Shown here: positions 30,274 through 40,522 of the stretch, in pieces
Layout of the letters: the number at the start of each line of letters is the position of its first letter
Position numbering within the stretch: position 1 is the first letter of the stretch
From: Lithodes maja
Taxonomy: Eukaryota > Arthropoda > Malacostraca > Decapoda > Lithodidae
Assembly: GCA_037953745.1 (NCBI GenBank)
Contig: JBAKBP010001585.1
Span: forward strand, 62,001 to 126,000
Direction: 5' to 3'
Length of the DNA: 64,000 bases
The notes under the pieces: generated by a model
What the model saw: only the letters and a program-made list of their open reading frames with translations
The model's database searches: none
What the model was told of the DNA's origin: nothing
Made by a program: the position numbers and the translations under genes

Positions 30274-30989
30274 AGAGTTTTCTGTAGGGGATGGAGGGAC
30301 TTATCAATGATAGTGTTCAGTGGAGGAATAAGTTTACTTTCTTGGATAGGGGCTGAAGGGTTGGATAGGGGATTCATCGAACTGAGTAGGCATTCTTCTC
30401 TGATGGAGAGCATATGTTCTTCGAATGAGCCGTACGGGTCGAGATGGGCGGTGATGTGGGGTGGGAGGATGTCTAATAATGCGGTGAATAAGAGTTCATT
30501 TTGTTGCTCGTCATCTTCAGAGCTATACGTGGTCCTCACGTATCTGTAGAGTTGTATGAGGGTCACATTTATATCCCCTTCATACTTGATCTCGTCGACT
30601 TTTATTATTTTGGGGGCGACGAGGGAACCCAAAAGTGGCCCTAAGGTCCGGATCACGAGGTATCGAAACTGGTTCCAGGTAAGCTTTTGCTTTACCTGTT
30701 CAGCAATTTGGCAAAAAGAATAGCTCCAGGTAAGCTTATCAACAATTTGGGAAACGGCTTTTCCCAATTGCATAATGTGCAATGATGCAACGGCGATTTT
30801 GTCGCGGTCATTTTGAAATGCCACATCGTACAGTGGCTTTATTATGTCTAAGTAAGTGGCGATATCATACGTGTTTACATCATACTCGGGAATGTGTCTG
30901 AGTATCATAGCGGGCTGCCATTTTTGCGATGTTCCCATGCTTCTACTGTTCCAAACTTGCAGTGTAATGCAACCTTTTATCCGAATCAA
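30255..30989 (-). CDS. gag-like protein of unknown element
   Basis: A 244-aa minus-strand frame. It is non-repetitive and predicted mostly helical: segments such as YDIATYLDIIKPLYDVAFQN, KIAVASLHIMQLGKAV and LLFTALLDILPPHITAHL alternate hydrophobic and charged residues. This resembles retroelement capsid proteins in general character only. No zinc knuckle, protease or RT is found downstream; instead the Pro-rich frame follows with a 19-nt overlap. I do not recognise the family, and the start codon choice is weak. Confidence 0.4.
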   Translation of the reverse strand: MIRIKGCITLQVWNSRSMGTSQKWQPAMILRHIPEYDVNTYDIATYLDIIKPLYDVAFQNDRDKIAVASLHIMQLGKAVSQIVDKLTWSYSFCQIAEQVKQKLTWNQFRYLVIRTLGPLLGSLVAPKIIKVDEIKYEGDINVTLIQLYRYVRTTYSSEDDEQQNELLFTALLDILPPHITAHLDPYGSFEEHMLSIREECLLSSMNPLSNPSAPIQESKLIPPLNTIIDKSLHPLQKTLCTLPK

Positions 30990-31386
30990 GAACCACTGCT
31001 GCCGCCAATGTTATGCCCTGTTTTTCTACAGGTTTAACTTGGGTAATGTGAGTTCTAACTGACTGGGTATATAAGGCTGCATGCACAATACAAGGTATGA
31101 GGAATAGAGAACACAAAAGAAACACACGGTAACAAGACACACGATCACGTTTATTAATATACCACTGCTGAATACTCGTGCAAGACAATATGATAGAAAT
31201 TAACAACACTAGCATAAGTGGATCTGGATGGAGCCTAGTCTCCCACTTCCAACGTTCAGGTATTAATCTTCTGATCACTGGCTTATTTAACAGGTTTGTA
31301 TACCGAAGACCATCAATGTTACTTATAGATTCATATTCACTGTTAGATTTATTACTGGTAGCTCTGGTGCACAAGTAATAGTTCAC
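30943..31386 (-). CDS. small putative membrane protein, unknown
   Basis: A 147-aa minus-strand frame with two hydrophobic segments (LMLVLLISIILSCTSI and VFLLCSLFLIPCIVHAAL) separated by a basic loop. It overlaps the start of the gag-like frame in another register. Could be a chance frame; no homology recognised. Confidence 0.2.
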   Translation of the reverse strand: MNYYLCTRATSNKSNSEYESISNIDGLRYTNLLNKPVIRRLIPERWKWETRLHPDPLMLVLLISIILSCTSIQQWYINKRDRVSCYRVFLLCSLFLIPCIVHAALYTQSVRTHITQVKPVEKQGITLAAAVVLDSDKRLHYTASLEQ

Positions 31387-32094
31387 AGACTAGATTAGAC
31401 ACGCGTATTTTAGAGCACGGGAATTCTAGTAACCTCAGGGGGGTACTAATCTAAGTTTTATATTCTTATGGCAGAAATACGTAGAACACAAATCAGTGGG
31501 CGAACGTTAGATATCACTAGGGTTTTACTCCTATGTAATAATATCTGGATAAAGGTAATTACGAGAGTTAATGTCGCCTGTCAATTAATAAACACTGATA
31601 CGCTTAGCACTTCCCAACTGGAATGGTTATATATGAATTACACTGGGCCAAGATATAGCCACTTCGTAGAAATATTAATAAGTGAATCTCTAAACACCAC
31701 TGTAACAATGTAGTACTGATAGAGTGAATCTTGGGTAGTATCTGATTGGTCTGGTCCTGGTTATCTTGCGTCCATGATGTTGGGGGCTAACGGCTGGTTC
31801 CGCGGCCGTCAAGGGTGTCCATATGTATGAAGTTCTCAAATACGTGGACAGGTCCTTCTATCCAAATCTGCCACGGAGTCTGCCAGCTCTGGAACTCACT
31901 TCTCAGTAACTAGCAAGGATAGAGCTCAAGGTTAACTCTGGTGACCAACCTGGATTGGTGTCTATCTTTCAACTGATTTTACTGGGGGCTGGAGCTGGGT
32001 TTATAGGCTCGGTTTTGGGCCCTGTAGGCCATAGGGATCTCGAGTCTTATGGACTTATTTGAGCTCTTAATAGATACGGGGACTAGGTAAGGTG
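31387..32094. other. non-coding spacer up to the LINE-G 3' target duplication
   Basis: No gene or repeat boundary recognised. It ends at the LINE-G target duplication GTGATTACTGTTG. Confidence 0.5.
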
Positions 32095-32129
32095 GTGATT
32101 ACTGTTGTTGTTGTTGTTGTTGTTCCCTA

Positions 32130-32735
32130 AGCTGCCTGGCCGAACAGCCCCGAGTCCCTGAGGAAGGCCACGGCCACGATCGGGCTTTCCCACAGAGCTC
32201 TCATTGGGTGAAGGTTGTGTTGTTGGCGTAAGTGGTTGTGTGAAATGCAGTCTTCTATGACGTGTTTAATGGTATGGGGTGCTGTGTTACATCCCGGGCA
32301 GGCGTCGACAACGGAGTCATCCAGTCTCTTCTGATAGCTCAGGAGAGCTGGATGGTGTCCGCATCTCAGCCTGGCCAGGTGGACTCTGTCCTCGCGAGGG
32401 AGGGAGGATTCGGAAGGATGGATTTCGGGAGGTCGTGCATGCAGCTGCGTGTTGTCTGTGAGTGAGTGGATGGATTGGCGAGAGAATGAGTATGGATGTG
32501 CTTCTGGAAGTTGGTTCGGGGTGGGCAGGGAGGGAGAGAGGACAATAATTGTGTGTGATACCGTGTGCTGGGTGTTGTTTTGATATTTCTTGGTGTCTGT
32601 GGGTGTGTTGCCATGTAGTTTAGTGGGTGGTCTTGGTTCGTGGAGGCTGCTGCCAGGAATTGAGTGCCTCTCATGTCCAGATGGTCTTTGACTTTGAGGA
32701 TTTTGGTTTCTTGATGTAGATGATCTGTGGGTGCA
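32130..32735 (-). pseudogene. LINE-G C-terminal domain
   Basis: Minus-strand reading resumes after the LINE-F tail with APTDHLHQETKILKVKDHLD, then MRGTQFLAAAS and, after frame changes, the conserved C-terminal zinc-like block DRVHLARLRCGHHPALLSYQ, ACPGCNTAPHTIKHVIEDC, which is typical of Jockey-type arthropod LINEs. It joins the 42200 fragment after ITGCTAT. Frameshifts near 32460 make it non-functional. Confidence 0.7.
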
Positions 32736-33040
32736 GTAATAATATTTATTCAGTTAGCAATTTACAGAGTTGGTACCACATAGTTTGTCACAAATATGAC
32801 ATGTACCAGCCTTGCATAATTCCAACTAAGGATAGCCCAATAAGGCCGTTAGGCGTATTTCCATTGGGGTCCTTGTGGGATTAGGTTAGCTGGGGAAAAA
32901 TGGGGAGGATAAAGAAATAGATACTTTAGAGAAAGTATTTCTAGGGGGTTATTTTAAGATACCTTACATCCTATAGTAAATATCAGTAATCCGTAATCAG
33001 TAATCATTTCAGTTTGGTTTGTCTATCTCTTATGTCGCAT

Positions 33041-34955
33041 TTAGTAGTAGACATAAGCTTGGTGCTCCCTTCTCGCAGCTGTCCGGTTCAGGTGTTCCTT
33101 CAGGCTACGTCTGAAGGAATACAGTGTTCTCTTTTCACGGACTGACTGGGGTAGGTCGTTCCAGTCTTTGATGGCGGTGAAGAAGAATGTTTGCTTACCC
33201 TGTCTTTGAATTCTCGGGACCTTAAAATTAAACATCCTGTTTCTTGTATTATGTCCACTCCTCTCATTTGCTTTAACAAAATCATTCTTTAGGTACTCTG
33301 GAGCTCTGTCATAGAAAATTTTGAAGGCATTAGTGAGCCTGATTTGTTTGGCCCTGTCAGCGACATTGAGCATACCTAGTGACTGAAGTTGTTCCTGGCC
33401 AACATGTGATCTGGGTCCTAGGTTCAGCATGAACCTAACCATTTTATTTTGAGTGACCTGAAGTTTGTGCTGTGCTGATTTAGATGATGCAGAGTACCAG
33501 GATGACACAGAATAGTCAAAATGACATTGAACAAGCGCTTGGCAGAGGGTCTTTTTGGTCGCCGCGGGCAAGCATCCCACCTGTCTATACAGGTATTTTA
33601 TACGTGCTCTACACTTACTCAGGATAGATTCCAAAATTGTTTCACCTGACAAACTCGCGTCCAGTTTTAGTCCGAGATATTTAACTTGTGACACTGTTGT
33701 TATAGGAATATCATTACAGTTGACCGAGAAGCCCACAATGTCTTTCAGTTTGCGTTTTGTTCCACATAAGATGGCTTCCGTCTTGCCCAGGTGAAGAGAT
33801 AGTCTATTGTCCACTAGCCATTCACTACATGATTCTAGTTCTTTGGAAAGTGAAGCGGCAATACTTATTGGGTCTTTTCCTGAAACCAGGAGCACGCTGT
33901 CGTCTGCATACAGTAATAATTTACATGAGACGCTCAGTTCCATGTCGTTCACATAACAGAGAAAGAGTAAGGGACCAAGGATGCTTCCCTGCGGGACCCC
34001 ACAGTTAATTGGCATAGGATCAGATATATTATCGTCAATTTTGACTCTTTGAGTTCTACCACTAAGATAAGATTTAAACCAGTTCACAGATCCTATGCCC
34101 ATTGCTTGTAGTTTATTACATAGGATATCATGGTCTACTGTGTCAAACGCTTTTTGTAGATCAAGAAGAACCATACCGGTGTAGTTACCTTTAGACATTT
34201 CTTTACGAATGTGATCCGTTAAGTGGATGAGACAGGAGTCTGTCGAGTACATGCATCTGAAACCTGATTGAAAGTTATAGAATAGATCATTTTGTTTGAG
34301 GTAGTGTTCAATTTGGGTGTATACCGCTCTTTCAAGGATTTTAGATACAATACATAATATGCTAACTGGTCTGTAGTTACCAACTTCTAGTTTATTTCCT
34401 TCCTTGAATAGAGGGGTTACAATAGCTTCCTTCAGTTCAGCAGGTACAGTGTTGGTGTTAATTGACAAGTTGATGATGTGGGTTAGGGGGCCTGCTATAC
34501 CAATGGCTCCATCTCGTAGAAATTTGGCAGGAATTTTGTCTGGTCCTGTGCTTTTATGTACATTTATGTCTTTCAGAGGAGCTATTTCGTCTAGAATGTT
34601 TGTGATGATGGTTCTGAAGCCAACCCATGCGTCATTAACGTTTGTACTTCCAAACACTGGAGACCAGTCTGTATTCCATAAAATGTCCAGAAATGTTTCT
34701 TTATTGTAGTTTCTGAGTGACCTTGTTTTGATAATCTTGTGATTCTCTAGGGTAATTTTTGTGGTTTTTCGTGTGCAATATGTGACGAAGTGATCACTTA
34801 TCCCAGTCTGTATAACCCCTGATTGGGATATTTTGTCCTCTCTGTTACAGTTTATGTGGTCTATTATTGTGGCAGTGTTCTCAGAGATACGTGTGGGGGT
34901 TGTGATGAGTTGTTTGTGATTGTGCATTGTCAGTATTAGTCCATGAGCCAGGCCA
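33041..34955 (-). CDS. LINE-F ORF, reverse-transcriptase half
   Basis: Continues the LINE-F protein after the TIR-element insertion. It begins with the end of the endonuclease (GISGLAHGLIL ... TIIDHINC ... SGVIQTGISDHFVTY). It then passes abruptly from DEIAPLKDI to NVHKSTGPDKIPAKFL, losing most of the usual linker between endonuclease and RT, an apparent in-frame deletion. RT motifs: YRPVSILCIVSKILERAV, FQSGFRCMYSTDSCL, VLLDLQKAFDTVDH (A), GVPQGSILGPLLF (B), LLLYADDSVLLV (C). The C-terminal domain ends RRSLKEHLNRTAARREHQ. The clade looks CR1/L2-like. Without the inserted element it would be continuous with 40523-42199 apart from a TAG at 40520-40522. Confidence 0.86.
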
Positions 34956-34961
34956 GATATC

Positions 34962-35062
34962 GGTACCACCTGGGGTGACTAAACACGAATGGTACTAAAA
35001 TGTTTATAGAGTGACTGTAAGTACATTAAGATATGATAGCCTTCTCGCACTGGTAGCTTAGT
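34962..35062 (+). repeat. left terminal and subterminal inverted repeat of the nuclease/CXC element
   Basis: Outer 21 bp (20 identical to the right end), then a spacer that is not conserved, then a ~31-bp block pairing with 40392-40422. Confidence 0.85.
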
Positions 35063-35559
35063 CTAATTTTTTTGATGCAATAGGGGCGCTACCCAAAAAT
35101 AAAGATTTTTAGCGTGACGCTCGGCGTTTTCCTCATTTTCTTTAAAATCCATCACACAATCATCGCGAAACTTTGAACACCTATGTAGAATTATATTCGC
35201 TACCAGAGTTGTTCCTAGGTATTTTTCAAATTTCCTCATATTTCGGAATATACTCTATATTTTGGGTATTTTCCTCTAAATCTAGAATAAATCCTTAAAT
35301 ATGGGGAACATTGAAAAATATATTCTAACAGCTCTTGTAGCTTATTTGATTCTCTACAAGAATTATTCCGATGTGTATTTCAAGTTTCTCCATATTTAGG
35401 GGTTTATTTCATATTTGGGGATTTTTGGTTATATTTTGGGGATAATTTATTATTGGAAGGAGCAAACATATGTAGAGTGGTTTCCATGTAATGTGTTTGT
35501 TTGTTCATGGTTTAATGGTGATATTTTTTGCAGGTGTGTGTCGACTGTTTGACGGCAGG

Positions 35560-38500
35560 ATGGAACCATCTGCGAGGAAGAGAGCACGGATCGACTGTAT
35601 CATCCACTGCTCTGATGATGACAGCGATGCTCTGGTGTCACCACAGGATTTGGACTCCTGGAACACATTGCTCAGGGCTGCAGAAATCAGGCAGCATGAT
35701 CCAGTCCTGGAAGCAGCCAAGGGCCTTGAAGAAGGAGGAATACCACACATACATTATCACCGTAAATGTCGTAGTCTCTTTACAATGAAGAAGTCACTGG
35801 ATTCTATCCTTGCCAAGGGTGTCAAGATAGAATCAGCAAGCGTCGACCCCAGGAGGAGGGCATCAAGGGATGCCCCTAGTACTAGCAGGGTGTATGCCAA
35901 AGGATGTATCTTCTGCGAGAAGTCAAGCAAGTACATAAAAACAACAAAGACAAGGGAGCCACTCATACAGTGTGTTGAGCTACGAGCAGATGAGAAGATT
36001 CGCAGAGCAGCAATAAGGAAACTCAACCAGAGAATCCTTGGTTTAGTTAGCAGAGACCTTGTTGCTGCAGAGGGTCACTACCACAAGTCGTGCTACAAAC
36101 TCTTCACAAAAGATGATTTCCCAGCGGCCGCCAGGTCGGGTGCAGGTGAAAATCAGGAAGAAAGCGAGGAAGCACGCTACGAAGAGGTTGAGACAGAAGC
36201 CCTCGAGGAACTCTGCTTGTATATAAGGACCAAATTATTCCCCAACCCAGAGGTACTGCCTATGACAAACCTCACATCTAGGCTTGAGAGATCCATGATG
36301 TCCCGTGGTATTATCCAACTGAAACCAGCGACAAAGAAACATGTTCGCCGAAAGATTGAAACCGAGTTTGGAGAATCACTACGCTTTGTCCCAGATGAGA
36401 AAGGAAAGCTTCTAATCTATCCACGCAGCCTCTCAATGGACGACCTTGCCCGGCAAGCACACAAAATGGCAAAAGACCTGCAAGAAGCAAGAGCAGCTAA
36501 CTCTGAAGATGTCTTAACCAAAGCAGGAATGCAGCTGAGGAATGAGATCAATAAACAAGATGTGAGTCAGCCATGGCCTCCCGATACAGATCAGAATGTC
36601 ATTCCTGCAGCAGTCACTCAATTCCTGCACACCCTGCTGACAGGAGAGTGTGAGTGTGAAACTCCCTCTGAAAGAGCTCAACGTCTTGCCACTTCCTTTG
36701 GCAGTGACTTGGTCTTTGCTGTTACCAGTGGCAAGACAAAACCACCCAAGCACGTACTGCTGACCAATGCTGTAAAGTCTTTGACAGGAAACACAGAACT
36801 GATCCGAACTCTGAATCGTCTTGGTCACTGTGTGTCTTACTCAATGTTTGAGGAGATCGATACAGCCCTTTGTATCCAGAAGCTGGAATGCTCAAAGGAT
36901 GACATTCCACTGCCAGCAAACATCTACCCTGGTGTGTTCACAACCCTGGCCTGGGATAACATTAACCGACTTGAAGAGACCCTAAGTGGAGCAGGTACTT
37001 CTCATAGAGTCAATGGCATTGCTGTCCAGTCCAAGGTTGCAGGCTCTGTGCCAGAGAAAGTCCTGCCAGAGATTACCAAGTCCAAGATAAGAAGCATCAC
37101 TCAGACATCATCAATGCTGCCAATATACAATGTTGGGCGGCGGGCATGGCCACCTAGGATTGAGACTGCGTATGTCGACACTACCAAGGAAGTCCAGGAT
37201 TCAAAGACAAAGAACCATATCTGGCTTCTTACTCGAATGTCAGACCATGAGGACCAGTCCATCAGCAGTTGGACTGGGTTCAACATCAAAATGCGCAGAG
37301 ACATTGCAGTGGTTCAGGACACTGTAAGCTACCTGCCCACTATCAATGCTCCCGCAACAGAAATGTCCACCGTTAATGAAATCTTGGAACAAACGCATGC
37401 TATCATGCAGTCCTTACAGCTTAACAAGATTGTGTGCGTGTTTGATCAAGCACTCTATGCCAAAGCTGCCGAAGTTATCTGGAAACAAGAGAAGTTCAAG
37501 AACATTATCATCAGGATGGGCGTCTTCCACACAATCTGTAATCTCATCTCCACCATAGGAAAGAGGTTTCAAGATGCAGGTCTTAGAGATCTGTGTGTGG
37601 AATCAGGTATCATCGCAGAAGGATCAGTGTCAGGAGTGATGAACGGCAAGAGGTACAACAGAGCAGTGAGACTACACAAGCTCGTGTATGAAGCACTGAT
37701 GAGGCTTGCATGGAAAGGCTTCCTTTCATGGCTAGAAGAAAACCATTCAAGGGACATACACCATCTAGATGAAACACTGAAGGACATCAACAGCTTTCAC
37801 AGCAATGTGTCTCAGGGACTCTTTCAAGAGCTGATGGAGAGTGAATCATGCACACATATCATGAAGCTTTTCCAAGTTTATCTTGAGACCCTCAGAGATG
37901 AACACAACCTCTCAGCATTCTGGATGTCATACCTGGACATGGTTGAGATCATGCTGGACTTAATTCGAGCCTCCAGAGAAGGCAACTGGATGCTCCACCT
38001 AGGAGCAATCCGACAGATGATACCGTGGTGTTTTGCCTATGACAAAGTGAACTATGCCCAGTTCCTAACCTACTACTATGCCTTGATGTCTCGACTGCCC
38101 ATTGAACACCCAGAGGTCCATGAACACTTCATGCAAGGTGGCTTTTCGGTCCAGATCGGTAGCAAGAATCCCTTTGGACGGATCCCTGTGGACCAGACAA
38201 TCGAAGAGACGATCAACAAAGACACCCAGACACCAGGGGGCACAAAAGGCTTCAGCCTGAAAGGCGGAGCTGTCGCCAGGTACTACCTGACATCGGAGTA
38301 TCGCAGCAGGTACTTAAGGCAGCTCAGGACTATGGTAGTAGGCCAAAAGTATACTGACTTCAGCCACCCAGACCTACAGATGGCCAGGATTAGAAGAGAT
38401 GAGGCCGATGTCCAATCTTTAGTTCAACTGATGGAGACCAGCTGGTTGAACCCCTTCAACGCAGAGCAAGAAGATCTTGTCAGTTTGTCAACTGCGACTA

Positions 38501-40197
38501 TGGCACCACCAGAAGTTGTCAAAGACCTTCTAGGGGCCTACAGAATAGGAGAGGATGCATATCAAGCCTTCAAGGAAGAGCGCCTGGAGATCGATACGCC
38601 AACTATACAGTTTCATGACACGATGACGAAGACGAAACTGAGAACGTTCACTAACATCAGAATGAAGCCACGCTCACAAGACCATGCCAAGGAGGCTATC
38701 TTAAAGGCTGACAGGAACCTATTTGGCCAGATGATCCTTGTTGCCGAGAACAGAAAGCTCAAAATGAGTGATGTCTTGGCTCATCCCCTTGGGCCTTTGC
38801 CTTGGGCACTTGCCAGCGGTGATGGGTCTCTCCGCAAGACCAACAAGGCTGCCCTAGCAAAGGAGTTAGAGAGGAATGTTTCTCCTGCAGAAGTGATACC
38901 CGAGCCCTCTGCTACCATAATTGATGGGATGAGCCTGGTCCACAAACTGAAGGGAAACGACAAAACTTTTTCACAGCTTGCAGGTACAGCACTGAGTCAC
39001 GCTGTTCATGAAGGTGCTAAGAGCAGGCGCATTGATGTTGTGTTTGATATCTACAAGGAGACATCCATCAAGGATGCAGAACGAGCCAAAAGAAGTGCAG
39101 GCACAGGAATTCATTTCAAGAACATTCAACCTGGGCACAACATCCAGCAGTGGAGAAAGTTACTCGGTAGTTCCTCCAACAAGGCAAGTCTTATCAAGTT
39201 CTTGGTAGAAGAATGGAAGGCACCACAGCACAGGGAGAAGCTCAAGGACAAGGAGCTGTATGTCACATGTGAGCAGCGCTGCTTCAAGATCACCAAAGAG
39301 CAGTGGGAAGAGGCTCCTGAGCTTAAGTCAACTCAAGAAGAAGCAGACACACGCCTTCTTCTCCATGCACTTCATGCAGCAGAATCTGGGAACAAGTCTG
39401 TCATCATCACTGCAGAAGATACAGACGTCATGGTGTTGTGTCTTGGCATGTGCCACAAGATCCCATCCCATCTGTTCCAGAAGTGCGGGACGAAGAACCG
39501 GACAAGATTCCTGGATATCACCACACTGAGCCGCACACTGGGAGGCAGCGTGTGTGATTCAATGATTGGTATGCATGCCTTTACAGGCTGTGATACCGTC
39601 AGTGCATTCGCTGGCCGAGGGAAGATGACGACACTCAAGCAGGTGAAGATGGACAAGACATACCAGGATGCTTTTCACGAACTTGGACGCTCATGGGAAG
39701 TGTCTCCTGAACTCTTTGAGAAGCTACAGGAAATCACCTGCCACATGTACCTACCATCTACCCACACAACTAAGGTAAACAAGCTTCGGTATGAGCTGTT
39801 CTGTGCAAGACGTGGAGAGGTAGAGTCAAGTCAACTCGCTCCTTGTGAGGACTGCCTCTTCATGCATGCACTGCGTGCAAACTACCAGGCTGCGATCTGG
39901 AGGAGAAGTCTTCAGAGCCAGCCATTTGTTGCGAACCCAACAGACTGCGGTTGGATGACAGATGAGGACGGTAAGCTTGCCGTCAACTGGATGCGAGGCT
40001 CACCAGCACCAGATGCTGTTATGCAGCTACTGTCTTGCAAGTGTGTGCGGTCATGCGAACTCCCTAAGTGTACTTGCCTCAGCAATGGTCTAAAATGCAC
40101 GGACATGTGCAGGTTACAGACATGTCAGAACACGGCTATTGAAGAAGAGCCGGTGGCACAACAGTCAGATTCCGAGTCTGATGTAGATGATATTTAG
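35560..40197 (+). CDS. large zinc-finger / PIN-FEN-like nuclease / CXC-domain protein
   Basis: Intact 1545-aa frame. The start at 35560 (MEPSARKRARIDC) is preferred because a splice-acceptor-like TTTTTTGCAG lies just upstream at 35524-35533; an in-frame ATG at 35491 precedes it. N-terminus: two copies of a zinc module ending HYHxxCxxLF (C13/C17 to HYHRKC ~65; CIFC ~115 to HYHKSC ~172). The middle ~300-1100 is not recognised. Near 1120 a PIN/FEN-like fold is suggested by TIIDGMSLVHKL, VVFDIYKETS (~1160), STQEEADTRLLLHAL (~1258), ITAEDTDVMVLCL (~1285) and GMHAFTGCDTVSAFAGRGK (~1340); the acidic residues would bind metal. C-terminus ~1490-1525: CKCVRSCELPKCTC ... CTDMC, a CXC/Tesmin-like zinc motif. 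Similar multi-copy 'CXC domain-containing' proteins occur widely in invertebrates (recalled). It is the only gene between the TIRs. Confidence 0.82.
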   Translation: MEPSARKRARIDCIIHCSDDDSDALVSPQDLDSWNTLLRAAEIRQHDPVLEAAKGLEEGGIPHIHYHRKCRSLFTMKKSLDSILAKGVKIESASVDPRRRASRDAPSTSRVYAKGCIFCEKSSKYIKTTKTREPLIQCVELRADEKIRRAAIRKLNQRILGLVSRDLVAAEGHYHKSCYKLFTKDDFPAAARSGAGENQEESEEARYEEVETEALEELCLYIRTKLFPNPEVLPMTNLTSRLERSMMSRGIIQLKPATKKHVRRKIETEFGESLRFVPDEKGKLLIYPRSLSMDDLARQAHKMAKDLQEARAANSEDVLTKAGMQLRNEINKQDVSQPWPPDTDQNVIPAAVTQFLHTLLTGECECETPSERAQRLATSFGSDLVFAVTSGKTKPPKHVLLTNAVKSLTGNTELIRTLNRLGHCVSYSMFEEIDTALCIQKLECSKDDIPLPANIYPGVFTTLAWDNINRLEETLSGAGTSHRVNGIAVQSKVAGSVPEKVLPEITKSKIRSITQTSSMLPIYNVGRRAWPPRIETAYVDTTKEVQDSKTKNHIWLLTRMSDHEDQSISSWTGFNIKMRRDIAVVQDTVSYLPTINAPATEMSTVNEILEQTHAIMQSLQLNKIVCVFDQALYAKAAEVIWKQEKFKNIIIRMGVFHTICNLISTIGKRFQDAGLRDLCVESGIIAEGSVSGVMNGKRYNRAVRLHKLVYEALMRLAWKGFLSWLEENHSRDIHHLDETLKDINSFHSNVSQGLFQELMESESCTHIMKLFQVYLETLRDEHNLSAFWMSYLDMVEIMLDLIRASREGNWMLHLGAIRQMIPWCFAYDKVNYAQFLTYYYALMSRLPIEHPEVHEHFMQGGFSVQIGSKNPFGRIPVDQTIEETINKDTQTPGGTKGFSLKGGAVARYYLTSEYRSRYLRQLRTMVVGQKYTDFSHPDLQMARIRRDEADVQSLVQLMETSWLNPFNAEQEDLVSLSTATMAPPEVVKDLLGAYRIGEDAYQAFKEERLEIDTPTIQFHDTMTKTKLRTFTNIRMKPRSQDHAKEAILKADRNLFGQMILVAENRKLKMSDVLAHPLGPLPWALASGDGSLRKTNKAALAKELERNVSPAEVIPEPSATIIDGMSLVHKLKGNDKTFSQLAGTALSHAVHEGAKSRRIDVVFDIYKETSIKDAERAKRSAGTGIHFKNIQPGHNIQQWRKLLGSSSNKASLIKFLVEEWKAPQHREKLKDKELYVTCEQRCFKITKEQWEEAPELKSTQEEADTRLLLHALHAAESGNKSVIITAEDTDVMVLCLGMCHKIPSHLFQKCGTKNRTRFLDITTLSRTLGGSVCDSMIGMHAFTGCDTVSAFAGRGKMTTLKQVKMDKTYQDAFHELGRSWEVSPELFEKLQEITCHMYLPSTHTTKVNKLRYELFCARRGEVESSQLAPCEDCLFMHALRANYQAAIWRRSLQSQPFVANPTDCGWMTDEDGKLAVNWMRGSPAPDAVMQLLSCKCVRSCELPKCTCLSNGLKCTDMCRLQTCQNTAIEEEPVAQQSDSESDVDDI

Positions 40198-40391
40198 GAG
40201 TAGTAATTTGCCATAATAGTATGTACAAGCCCATGGCATGCTTAGTGTGTATTTACAGGACTTGTATTAAATGTGACAATTACTATATGCATTTTGTTGA
40301 CATTTAGGCATTCCTGTCCCCAAATTTGACATTTTAAAAAAATTCGGAATTTTCGGTAGGGTATGTCTATTCAAGAAGTGATAACGACCAT

Positions 40392-40490
40392 TAAGCTACC
40401 AATGTGCAAGGGCTATCATATCAAAACATAAACTAGAGACATGTAGCAAGCTAAAAACACCTAAGAGAATTAGTCACCCCGGGTGGTACC
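40392..40490 (-). repeat. right terminal and subterminal inverted repeat of the nuclease/CXC element
   Basis: Inverse of the left end: outer TIR at 40470-40490 and inner block at 40392-40422, followed by GATATC. Confidence 0.85.
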
Positions 40491-40522
40491 GATATCCCAA
40501 AATTCGGGTCTTGGCTCATGGA

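Larger units (their letters stand above)
34962..40490 (+). mobile_element. TIR element carrying a PIN/FEN-like nuclease-CXC gene
   Basis: Left end GGTACCACCTGGGGTGACTA at 34962 and right end, inverted, GGTACCACCCGGGGTGACTA ending at 40490. A second inverted block lies further in: GATATGATAGCC...TGGTAGCTTA at 35030-35060 and its complement at 40392-40422. GATATC directly abuts both ends (34956-34961 and 40491-40496), a 6-bp target duplication, though being palindromic it could instead be part of the TIR. The host LINE-F frame is in register across the insertion. The 5529-bp unit has a single large gene and no recognisable DDE transposase, so the gene may itself supply the transposition nuclease; that is inference. 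Confidence 0.8.
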
